A stretch of 64,000 bases of DNA from Bacteroidota bacterium (GTDB lineage: Bacteria; Bacteroidota; Bacteroidia; Bacteroidales; VadinHA17): positions 1 through 64,000 of the forward strand of contig JADFDS010000021.1 of assembly GCA_018262715.1 (NCBI GenBank), written 5' to 3'. Position 1 is the stretch's first letter; every line of letters begins with the position of its first letter. Below the pieces are notes generated by a model that saw nothing but the letters and a program-made list of their open reading frames with translations, had not been told where the DNA came from and made no database searches. This document shows positions 25,806-34,628 of this stretch, one piece after another. A program made the translations under genes and the position numbers.

Positions 25806-28628
25806 CTAGTCTTCGCTTATCTCCGCCTCGTGAATTAGAAACTCTGTCAGGTTGACATCATGACTGAGGTTCAGTTTTGATCTCAGCCTGTAACGCGCTA
25901 TCTCCACCGCCCGCGTGGATATGTTTGAAAGATTGGCAATCTCCTTGGTGGTAAAGTTCATCCTCAGGTACGAACACAGTCTCAGGTCATTAGGTGTCAG
26001 TGCAGGATACCTGGCCTTCAGCTTTCTGAAGAACCCTTCCTGCGACAGCTTCAGGTTTTTCATCACGTTCTGCCACTCCTCCGTCTGGGTGTCAAGTCCG
26101 TGATCAATAATCTGTTCCATCTCCCTGATGAAACGGGCGGGCATCTTTACAGAGCTTTCCTTGGCCGTCTCAAGCTTGTCACGCAGTTCCCTCAGGGTGT
26201 CTGTCTTTCTTATGAGGTAACGCATGGTAAGCATCAGCTCATAACTCTTGTAGTCGAGCTCGCTTTCCAGCCTGTTCTTGCCAACCTCATATTCAATCAT
26301 ACGGCGGTGGCCCTCGAGTTTGGAACGGAAAAACATAATCCCGGCTGCGGTAATTGCTGAGGCAGCAAGAAGGTAGAGGACCAGGGCCCATCCGGTCAGG
26401 GCAAAGGGCCTCCTGATGGTAAAACGGGTCTCCGTCATGCCCCTGCCGGCTGCCTCTCTTACCTGGAGATGATATTCACCATGCTTCAGGTTTAACAGTG
26501 AGAAGTTGTCGGTCGCCGTTCGATACCACTCCTCTCCCATCTCGGTGATCCTGTAAAGATACTCTCTTACTTCGCGGTCAAACCCGGATGGATTTGCAAT
26601 ATAGACGGTCAGGTTATTCGCCCTGCTGGGCACCTGTCTTTCATCACCTGACTGCGGGAACAGCGTGGCGCTCCTGTTACCCCCGCTGAAAACCAGGCGG
26701 CTGACGGCAAGCGCAGAGGCTTCCGAACTGTTGACCAGTCTGTCAACGTCATAGATGCTGAACGCCTGCCGTGTAGGAATGAGTAGCATGCCGGAATCCA
26801 GAGACATCACCTGCTGTTCCCGCCATGGCAGGTCAGCATACTCATGCACAAATTCCATGACCTTCTCGGCCTGCATGTCACGGGTGATGCTGAACAGGGC
26901 AATCCTGTTGTCAAGCACAAACCAGTAACTGTTCTTCTGAAACGGGATTATCTGCGTTGCTTTGACAAACTCACCCAGGCCCGGCTCCAGCGATGTCACG
27001 GGGAAAAAGTCCTTCCGCTCATAGTCAAAGCCATATAAATGATCCGCGGCGATGAACACCATCTGGTTGTTCATCATTGCCATGGAGATGATCCTGGCGC
27101 TGTCGCCGGCCTGGCTGAAATGAAGGGAACTGGTGACCGAATCAGCCTCCTCGTTCAGCTCCAGCCGGTATAAACCCTTCTGTGGATGCAGCGCCCAGAC
27201 GTACCCGAGGTAATCAATCTCCACGAACCTGGTGGGTTCGGCATACCCTTCAATTTTGGCGCAGTACTCCCATTTGCCCCTTGCACCCCTACTGAATGAG
27301 ACGAGACCAGTGTATGTACCCTGAACCAGGTACTCACCGAACGGCCTTACAGACCATCCCCCGGTGACATCCGAAATCCTGACGGCGTTCAGCCCGTCAA
27401 TAAGAAAGGTGCCGTCATTGTGTCCGCACAGTATCTGCCCGTCATATTGCAACAGCTTCCAGACCTGCCCCTGGGTCCCGGGTATGATCCGAAGTCCGGA
27501 GAAGCGGTACGATCCGTTAACATTTTCTATGTCCGTAGCAAAAAGTCCGTGGTTTGTCCCCAGAAAAAGATAATCCCGGTCACGGATAACAGTATATATT
27601 GTTCCAAGGTCACCGCCTGAGTTCTCGTAGAACGCCACAGGTGAATTTGTATCAAGAAAATTTGCACCATCATCAAGCCCGACCCATAGCCCCTTTCCGG
27701 CATCCTGGTACAGCGACAATACAGTATTGTTGCTCAGCCCGTTGGAGTAATCATAGGTTTCAAGAATCCTGCCGCTCCGGTCACAGAGCACCAGGCCCCT
27801 GAGAATGGTTCCGAAGGCAAGGAGCGAATCATTCACAGCCAGCCCGGCATTGCAGGTAGCCTCTTTCAGGTACCCCGAGATCTCATTCGCCACAGGGGTG
27901 AACTTCGCTCCGTCGAACAGAAAAATACCGTCATTGGCAGTGCAGATCCACTTCTCATCCTGGCCTAAATCGATCAGTGCATGAATCTTGTGCGTGGCAA
28001 ATATCTCGCTTCCGGGGATAAATCTGAAACCGGTCCCGTCAAACCAGTAAAGTCCCTCATCTATTGATTGCGCAATAAACCTCTCGCCTGACCTGAAGAA
28101 GAACAGCATCGAGGATGGGGCCGGAATCCTCTTTACCCCGTTGTAGTCATAAACATACACAGAGGTGAACGACTGGAAATAAAGGGTACGGCCTATCTCG
28201 AAAATGTTCCATATCTCGTCGTTCTCGGCAACATCGGCCGAGCCGGCCAGTGAGGTGTATGAAAGCACTCCGGACTGATCCTTCATCCAGAACCCGAAAT
28301 CTTCAAAGGAACCAGTGAAAATCACCCCGTCACCGTTCACATATACAGACCTTGCTCCCTGGCGGTCGGGCACAGGGTAACTTCTCGCAGTAATACCGTT
28401 GTATTCGATCAGGCCGGCAGAATTGGCAAAATAGACGTAACCGCTGACCGGGTCCCTGCTTATCTCCCAGTTCTGGCTCTTCACCGGGATTGTTCCGGGA
28501 ATAAACCGGCTGATGTCATTCCTGCCTCCAACTGCCTGGGCCTGGACCTGCACAGGCACTGAAAGAAAGGTGATGCAAATGACCTGAATCAGCAGTCTTA
28601 GAGTTCCCCCAACTGGTATCTCTGACAT
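25806..28628 (-). CDS. Transmembrane regulator: beta-propeller sensor, Y_Y_Y domain, LuxR-type HTH
   Basis: A 940-residue one-component regulator. Signal peptide is 1-32. Two-component-regulator-type propeller repeats fill about 40-660 (for example LYQDAGKGLWVGLDDGANFL). A Y_Y_Y domain lies near 670-740 (REYLYRITEMGEEWYRTATD), TM at about 743-765, a coiled coil at 770-850, and a C-terminal LuxR/GerE HTH at about 876-940 (LTPNDLRLCSYLRMNFTTKE, ISTRAVEIARYRLRSKL). There is no kinase or receiver domain, so ligand binding in the periplasm must reach DNA directly. It is the last gene of the glucan PUL, 61 bp after the GH94 gene, and is its probable regulator. Confidence 0.88.
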   Translation of the reverse strand: MSEIPVGGTLRLLIQVICITFLSVPVQVQAQAVGGRNDISRFIPGTIPVKSQNWEISRDPVSGYVYFANSAGLIEYNGITARSYPVPDRQGARSVYVNGDGVIFTGSFEDFGFWMKDQSGVLSYTSLAGSADVAENDEIWNIFEIGRTLYFQSFTSVYVYDYNGVKRIPAPSSMLFFFRSGERFIAQSIDEGLYWFDGTGFRFIPGSEIFATHKIHALIDLGQDEKWICTANDGIFLFDGAKFTPVANEISGYLKEATCNAGLAVNDSLLAFGTILRGLVLCDRSGRILETYDYSNGLSNNTVLSLYQDAGKGLWVGLDDGANFLDTNSPVAFYENSGGDLGTIYTVIRDRDYLFLGTNHGLFATDIENVNGSYRFSGLRIIPGTQGQVWKLLQYDGQILCGHNDGTFLIDGLNAVRISDVTGGWSVRPFGEYLVQGTYTGLVSFSRGARGKWEYCAKIEGYAEPTRFVEIDYLGYVWALHPQKGLYRLELNEEADSVTSSLHFSQAGDSARIISMAMMNNQMVFIAADHLYGFDYERKDFFPVTSLEPGLGEFVKATQIIPFQKNSYWFVLDNRIALFSITRDMQAEKVMEFVHEYADLPWREQQVMSLDSGMLLIPTRQAFSIYDVDRLVNSSEASALAVSRLVFSGGNRSATLFPQSGDERQVPSRANNLTVYIANPSGFDREVREYLYRITEMGEEWYRTATDNFSLLNLKHGEYHLQVREAAGRGMTETRFTIRRPFALTGWALVLYLLAASAITAAGIMFFRSKLEGHRRMIEYEVGKNRLESELDYKSYELMLTMRYLIRKTDTLRELRDKLETAKESSVKMPARFIREMEQIIDHGLDTQTEEWQNVMKNLKLSQEGFFRKLKARYPALTPNDLRLCSYLRMNFTTKEIANLSNISTRAVEIARYRLRSKLNLSHDVNLTEFLIHEAEISED

Positions 28629-28689
28629 AAGTCCCGATTGTTACGCAACTTCCTGTTACCAGTGGTAAATATAGGAAAAAGTCAGGATC

Positions 28690-31600
28690 TCAGAGGTATA
28701 TTTCAACCCTGTCTTCGCTGCCTGACGGCATACCTTCAAAGACACGCTCATCCACTGCCGCGCCACCGGGACGGTACTGGTTCTCAACAGGCGTGAACAC
28801 CACATCACTTCCGTTAACGGTAATCCGTTTCGGGCTGCAACACCCTTCAATGACATGGTAAACAAAGGTCACGGTCCGGCCCATGATTATCATCGAAGCC
28901 TCAAGACCGTCAAGAGAGGCCGGCATCACCGGGTCAATAATTAACCTGCCCCATTCCCTCCTGATACCAAGGAGATGTGTCATGATGATACCGGCAAATA
29001 TGCCCGGGCCACTTGAATAAACACGCCACCCTCCTCTCAGGGTGATTTTACCCTCAATTATCTCATTATACAGCTCGTCAGCCTGGTATCGTGTTTCAAA
29101 GATGGCGTCAGAGCTGCTGTAATAACAGTTTGACTGCCTTATATCAGAGTTGGATACAATGTCACGATACCCGACGGGAATTGCCTGCCGCAATGCCTTC
29201 ATGAACTCTACGGCACGGCCGGTGCGCGCAAGAGACTCGGCGTATCTTATGTGTTCATGAACATACATCAGGCCTATCTCCCTGCCGAAGAACGTACTGC
29301 TCTCTGCTCTCCGGAAAATCTTCTCGGGGCCGCCGCTGTATCTCAGTGGCCGGTCCATCAGCCGGGCTCCGTCAGGTCCGGTGAGGTGCCTGCAGATCAG
29401 TTCCAGGTGACTTGCTGCCTGTTCAGGGGTGAAGATGCCGCTGACAATCCCCCGCTCCATCGGCAGGAGGCTGTAACTGATGCCTGTCACCGTATCCGAC
29501 GGATGAAGCAGCAGGCTAATCCTGCCATCATCACCGGCGAGACCGTAACCTGCCACAACACCGTCTCTTAAAAGATACCTGTTGAAGTCAGTCCTGATAT
29601 TCTCTGAGCAACTGTTCATCTCTTCGGCACCGTCATGATCGCCGGCCAAAGCGCAAACCTCCGCATACTGCCTGAATGCCTGGTAGTTCATCTCAACCGT
29701 CCATGATGAGATCAACCTGTCAGCCAGCTCCCTGTTAACCGGCTGCAATGAGTCATTCCAGTCGCCTCCTCCGTAACGGACCAGCGACTTACCCGGTACA
29801 AACGACCCTGTCACCTTTTTAACCAGTCGGTTAATATGTTCTCTAAGTGTATTTATGAGATTTTGCGCTTCATTATCTTTCTGAAAGTATGGCAGGGATT
29901 TATCAAGGAATCCAAAATCTCCGGTTGCCCTTATATAACTGCTCAGGGCAATGAGGCACCAGTAGATAACGTCTCCGTGTGCGCTGTCTGCCCTTATCTC
30001 ATCGTAGCTGTCAAACATCCACCATTGCGGCCATCCGCCGTCAGGCTCCTGGTTTGAAAAGATGACTGTAAGTACATTTCTTGCCTCCTCATACTTACCC
30101 ATCGCAATCAGCAGTTCGACAGGTCCCTGTGATACGTCGCGTGTTCCCCACGCGGCGCCACTGAACTGCTCAAGGCCGTAAGGGGTCAGAAAATGTGTGA
30201 TTGCATTCATCCCGAACCACGGGAGTATCTCTGTTATGGCACTTATATCATCATCACTGCTTCTGATTGAGAGTGAACGGCTCATTTCTCTCCATTCCCC
30301 GGAGGCATCACCGGCGTCTGAAGCAAACTGCCTGTCCGCATCGTCAAAGAATACCGGCTCAATTCCGGCCGTAACACAGCCCGTGAAGCTCATGCTGAAC
30401 CGGGTCAGCGGAGCAGTCTCTACAGTAAACAGGGAGTTGTCGTTCAGCACGTCATCTTTCCCTGAAAACCCGTTACCGCCGGCACGGTACCTGCTGCCGG
30501 AATACTGAATGGTTATCCTGTAACGCGCATCCGGGAACTTCCGGCTGATCATGCTTCCGGCAGCAGGCAATGCGATATACTCCCCGGCAACAGCGTCAGG
30601 CCTGATACTCCAGCCGTTGAGCTCATCAAAATCATGGGTAACCACCAGTGCCACAGGATCTCCTTCGAGAACACGGAAATCCATGTTGACCTGCGGCACC
30701 TTCCCGGATGTCCACGTCTGCACCTGGTACAGACTGTTGCCATGCCGGTACAGCCACCTGCAGTGGTTAAGTCCCATCTCGAAGGCCGATGGTACGCCGA
30801 GAAGCATCCTCTTCCCCCCTGCCACCACGAAAATCCTTTGCCCCGAAACGGGATTGATATTGAACTGGCTGTTGCATACTGACAGAAGGGTGTTGAAGTT
30901 GGTATTACCCTGGGTGATGTGAGAGTTGAAAACCCCGGATGCAAACGCTGTGGTTGACATTATTGACTCATCCGGAAGAAGATGAGCCCTGTTATGCATG
31001 ATATGCCCGTGGGGACGGTCAGCCAGCAATTCCTTCCCCCTGAGCATCACGTGCCGGTTCATGTCGTAAAAGAATGATAACAGGCGGCCTCCGGAAAATT
31101 CAGAATACCTGCGTGGCCCCGGAAAAAAATTCTCAATCTCCTTCTCAGTCAGCTCCTCTGCCTGCAAGATGACCGGAGTGCTGAAAAGGTTCAGCTCCGG
31201 CTTCCGGAATCCTTCAATCCCGCTTAAGCCTCCCGGCTCGCGAAAGGAACTGAAGAGAGCCTCAGAATGAAGGCTTCCGGCAGCCCCGGAATGGTCATGG
31301 CTGAACTCCATTGCCAGGCCCGGCAGCCTGTCGAGGTCCGCTTCCGAGGTGGCCGGTGGATGATTATGCAAAAATGTCAGAGCAAACCTGACTCTCCTTG
31401 TCTCTCCTGCCCTGAGCACAAATGGCTCCTCCTGAATAGCAATTACAGATGACTCACCGGCATACTCACCTCCCAGGCTTTCCGCCAGCAATCCTTCCGG
31501 AATGCCGGTAGCCCGGTAACTCTTCCCGTAAAACTGCATTCCGTCAGTACAGGCGGAGCCGGCACGGCCCAGAGAGGCCATCATCAGCCACGGCCAGCCA

Positions 31601-32094
31601 CCCGACTCCTTCATGTTCTGACGGCAGCAGACCACCTTCCCGGCCTCGGGATCATCAAGTATCCTCCTCTCTGTATACTGGCTCACATAGTACTCATTTA
31701 CAAGCCCCTGCGAAACAGCCTTCAACCCGGCATCCTGAAGACAGACAAGGTCCAGGGTTACCTCCCTGCCACTGTTGTTGAACAGTTCTGTCGTCCATTC
31801 CCAGCTCAGACTCTTTTCTGACAGCCTCAGACTGCATATATATCCGATGTCATCCCAGCTTCCGGCAACGCTGTATATGCTGTTCTCCACACGGTAATAA
31901 CCTTCACTCCCGGGACCGGTAAGCAGATGGCTCTCAATTGCGCCGTCTCTCTTTCTCAGAAAAATTCCGGCATATGCACCTGTATAAACCGTTGCCTGGC
32001 GGAGACTGATCATTATGGTGTCAGTATGTATGCATGACACCGCTCCGTTCCCGAGAAACTCCACCGTCAGTCCTGCATTGTTGCTGATCTTCAT
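28690..32094 (-). CDS. GH94 phosphorylase, probable 1,2-beta-oligoglucan phosphorylase
   Basis: A 1134-residue cytosolic protein without signal peptide. The N-terminal half is beta-sandwich type, with LVCLQDAGLKAVSQGLVNEYYVSQY as in large GH94 proteins. A central region carries LLADRPHGHIMHNRAHLLPD. The C-terminal (alpha/alpha)6 barrel has WGTRDVSQGPVELLIAMGKY, PDGGWPQWW and RYGGGDWNDSL. The general acid should be D778 or D781 of that last motif. The length (about 1,100) and these segments fit 1,2-beta-oligoglucan phosphorylase (SOGP), which converts beta-1,2-glucooligosaccharides plus phosphate to glucose-1-phosphate. Cellobiose and chitobiose phosphorylases are about 800 residues. The GH144-type neighbours support the beta-1,2 reading. 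GH94 is firm; linkage is inferred. Confidence 0.85.
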   Translation of the reverse strand: MKISNNAGLTVEFLGNGAVSCIHTDTIMISLRQATVYTGAYAGIFLRKRDGAIESHLLTGPGSEGYYRVENSIYSVAGSWDDIGYICSLRLSEKSLSWEWTTELFNNSGREVTLDLVCLQDAGLKAVSQGLVNEYYVSQYTERRILDDPEAGKVVCCRQNMKESGGWPWLMMASLGRAGSACTDGMQFYGKSYRATGIPEGLLAESLGGEYAGESSVIAIQEEPFVLRAGETRRVRFALTFLHNHPPATSEADLDRLPGLAMEFSHDHSGAAGSLHSEALFSSFREPGGLSGIEGFRKPELNLFSTPVILQAEELTEKEIENFFPGPRRYSEFSGGRLLSFFYDMNRHVMLRGKELLADRPHGHIMHNRAHLLPDESIMSTTAFASGVFNSHITQGNTNFNTLLSVCNSQFNINPVSGQRIFVVAGGKRMLLGVPSAFEMGLNHCRWLYRHGNSLYQVQTWTSGKVPQVNMDFRVLEGDPVALVVTHDFDELNGWSIRPDAVAGEYIALPAAGSMISRKFPDARYRITIQYSGSRYRAGGNGFSGKDDVLNDNSLFTVETAPLTRFSMSFTGCVTAGIEPVFFDDADRQFASDAGDASGEWREMSRSLSIRSSDDDISAITEILPWFGMNAITHFLTPYGLEQFSGAAWGTRDVSQGPVELLIAMGKYEEARNVLTVIFSNQEPDGGWPQWWMFDSYDEIRADSAHGDVIYWCLIALSSYIRATGDFGFLDKSLPYFQKDNEAQNLINTLREHINRLVKKVTGSFVPGKSLVRYGGGDWNDSLQPVNRELADRLISSWTVEMNYQAFRQYAEVCALAGDHDGAEEMNSCSENIRTDFNRYLLRDGVVAGYGLAGDDGRISLLLHPSDTVTGISYSLLPMERGIVSGIFTPEQAASHLELICRHLTGPDGARLMDRPLRYSGGPEKIFRRAESSTFFGREIGLMYVHEHIRYAESLARTGRAVEFMKALRQAIPVGYRDIVSNSDIRQSNCYYSSSDAIFETRYQADELYNEIIEGKITLRGGWRVYSSGPGIFAGIIMTHLLGIRREWGRLIIDPVMPASLDGLEASMIIMGRTVTFVYHVIEGCCSPKRITVNGSDVVFTPVENQYRPGGAAVDERVFEGMPSGSEDRVEIYL

Positions 32095-32181
32095 TGCCTG
32101 TTTGTTTTTATCATAACCATGGTGCCCGTCCGTTTGTCATTCCCGGAGCCCCTCCCAGGATGAACTGCTGCCGGACACCGC

Positions 32182-34614
32182 TCAACCCAGGGTGATTCTG
32201 AGCTGAAGTTCCTCTCCGTGTCTGTGGCTGTAGGTTATCACCATGTGCCCCCCGGTGACACCGGTCTCAGCAGGTTTGCCGCCGATCTCCGTCCTTTTTA
32301 TCCGTAAAGCTCCGGGACCCTCGAGCACGGCCTCTCCGGCCAGATCTCTGTCGCCGCATAGTGTCATGATTATCTCATTACCCTCCCTTCTGAGACCGAG
32401 AAGATCGGAAGTGGTATGGAGCAATGTCACTCCCTCCGCCACCTGCAGGCAGACAGGGGTAAGTATTGCCCTCAGCGGAGGCCATGAAATTTTTTCTCCG
32501 CTCAGCGGCAGTCTGACCGTTTCACCCGATGCTGGATGAGTATAGGTGACGCTGCCGCTCATCTCCTCGTTGTAGTAGTTAGCCACGAAGAGCAGTGCCC
32601 TGCCGTCACCGGTGAATCTCTCTCTGGCAATTATGAATCCGTTGTCAGATGCGGCATTCCGAAGTCTGGCACCAGATCTCTCCAGTAACTTCTCATAGAA
32701 CGCCCTGTGAGCCTCAGTGTCAAATCCGGCCCACGTGCCGATGAATGTGACCTTTCCTTTTTTCACCCTCTTTTCAAAGCCGCACGGAGTGCCCCTGAGT
32801 GTGCGGGCAATGACCTCGGCACCGGACAGCGATTCGGAGGTGAATACAACCTGCGGGTTGTTGCACTTGATGTCATGGAGATCAAAAAGGTCTATGAGCG
32901 GTGAGTCTGTCACCTCGGTCCCTGACGGATCTGCCCCTATTGCATCACGAAGCACCTTGCAGGGCTGCTGAGATGTATCCCTGTCAGGAAGGTAAGGATA
33001 GATAACTGCATGGCCTCCGCCTGTGATATAACCGGCGATGGTCATCTGAGCCGGGGCATCCATTTCGTCGGTTGCAAAAACCCAGACCTGCCGATACTGC
33101 GAAAGTGACTCAGGCGAAGCGGTGCTGAGGTCAGCCATGTCGTAATCGACGTTCAGAACCTGCAGCGCCTTCAGAAGGCCGTCAAAATATGCAGGCCGCC
33201 TGACAGCTGATGGTATGTAAGTCAGTCCGGAAGCCTCACCGGCCGGCCTTTCAAGTTCCGTGGCATACCAGTGTGGATAGAACAGCACGCACACCCTGGC
33301 CCTGCGGCCGGAATTTACAATTATGTCTCCTGCCACCTCTGTCATGTGGCTCATCTTCTGCACTGCAGGCCAGGCGCTTCCGCGTTTTCCTTCTGCATCG
33401 AGTGGCGTGAACCAGTAAAAAGTGTCTCCTGAGTAACCCCTGCGGCTGACGTTCCGGCCCTGCGAAAACATGTAAAAGTTCCAGCCCTTCAGCCCGTTGG
33501 CAATGCTGGCCTTATAAAACAGCTCCATCTCGCGCGGGTTTGTCACTACATGATACTCCCGTGAACCGCTCTGAAACTCTGCCGCAAAGAGCGGCCCGCC
33601 TCCCTGCATTGCCAGCGTGATGTCATTGATAATCCTGTCGTCGTGAAGATTCCTGTAAGAGACATACTCGGGTATGTGGTCAACGCCGAAGATGATCTCA
33701 CTCCGGCCCCTGAAGAGGTCTTCATACATTGTTATGTTCACCGGGAACTCGTAGCCGTTGCCGTAGATCCATCCCGGGAGATTATGATACAGGGGCACCG
33801 TGACACCGCGTTCCCTTATCATAGAGCTCAGCATCCGGAGGTAATCTCCGTAATATCTTCTCCAGAAGCTGTGCCATGCATTGTCACGTCCGCGGTCAGC
33901 CGGAGATGCATATGGTTCGCGGCCGTCAGGCGGCAGTTCAATCTCGTCAAAACTGCTGTACGACGTGCCCCACTGCCTGTTAACCTCACTGACAGTACCG
34001 TACTTCCCTGAAACCCATGAGATGAACCTGTTCCTGACCTCATTGCCGTAGTCGGCCTGCCGGGCCAGCCATGAAAAGACACCTATCTCATTGCAGACCT
34101 GCATCATAATGACAGAACCTCCGGCCTGAATCTCATGATTCCTGATGACGGGCATGACCTGGTCATACCACAACCTGACTTTTTCAAGGTAATCCTTGTT
34201 GAAGAGGCTGACACCGTCACTCATCACCCTCACCCCCCGTCGGGTGTGCATCCGCACCCCGTCACCGTATCTTTCGAGGAACCAGTCGGGCAGACCCGCA
34301 CCCCTGAACTCTGCAAGTATAAACGGACCGGGCTTGACGATGGCGTGTAAACCATGTTCTTTGCACTTGCGAAGCCAGCCGGTCAGATCCTTTTCGGGGC
34401 AGGAACTGCCGTCGACATCAAACACACCCTCCTCCTCCTCATGCCAGGCCCATGGTACATATGTGCTGACTGCCTTCAACCCGGCGCTGACTGCTTCATC
34501 AAGATGCTTGTCCCACAACCCGCGCCTGATCCTGAAATAGTGTATCTCGCCGGAATTGAGGAAAATCCTGCGACCGCCGAGATAAAAATTGTTATCCTTA
34601 ACACTGAATGTCAT
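32182..34614 (-). CDS. GH35 enzyme, possible beta-1,2-glucosyltransferase
   Basis: An 810-residue cytosolic protein with no signal peptide. The TIM barrel begins NNFYLGGRRIFLNSGEIHYF, the GH35 opening. Catalytic acid/base is E176 in VCNEIGVFSW and the nucleophile is E346 in FAAEFQSG. A Rossmann-like beta-galactosidase trimerisation-type region (about 440-610) and C-terminal beta domains follow. Most GH35 members are beta-galactosidases, but a GH35 subgroup (Ignavibacterium album SGT) transfers glucose on beta-1,2-glucooligosaccharides. Its place between a GH94 phosphorylase and a sugar symporter makes that activity likely here. Family firm, specificity inferred. Confidence 0.8.
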   Translation of the reverse strand: MTFSVKDNNFYLGGRRIFLNSGEIHYFRIRRGLWDKHLDEAVSAGLKAVSTYVPWAWHEEEEGVFDVDGSSCPEKDLTGWLRKCKEHGLHAIVKPGPFILAEFRGAGLPDWFLERYGDGVRMHTRRGVRVMSDGVSLFNKDYLEKVRLWYDQVMPVIRNHEIQAGGSVIMMQVCNEIGVFSWLARQADYGNEVRNRFISWVSGKYGTVSEVNRQWGTSYSSFDEIELPPDGREPYASPADRGRDNAWHSFWRRYYGDYLRMLSSMIRERGVTVPLYHNLPGWIYGNGYEFPVNITMYEDLFRGRSEIIFGVDHIPEYVSYRNLHDDRIINDITLAMQGGGPLFAAEFQSGSREYHVVTNPREMELFYKASIANGLKGWNFYMFSQGRNVSRRGYSGDTFYWFTPLDAEGKRGSAWPAVQKMSHMTEVAGDIIVNSGRRARVCVLFYPHWYATELERPAGEASGLTYIPSAVRRPAYFDGLLKALQVLNVDYDMADLSTASPESLSQYRQVWVFATDEMDAPAQMTIAGYITGGGHAVIYPYLPDRDTSQQPCKVLRDAIGADPSGTEVTDSPLIDLFDLHDIKCNNPQVVFTSESLSGAEVIARTLRGTPCGFEKRVKKGKVTFIGTWAGFDTEAHRAFYEKLLERSGARLRNAASDNGFIIARERFTGDGRALLFVANYYNEEMSGSVTYTHPASGETVRLPLSGEKISWPPLRAILTPVCLQVAEGVTLLHTTSDLLGLRREGNEIIMTLCGDRDLAGEAVLEGPGALRIKRTEIGGKPAETGVTGGHMVITYSHRHGEELQLRITLG

Positions 34615-34628
34615 ATGCTGTATTTTAA

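Noticed and set aside
28640-28670. TTACC-AGT-GGTAA hairpin between the GH94 gene and the regulator
   Set aside because: Five AT-rich base pairs without a T tract; not a credible terminator.
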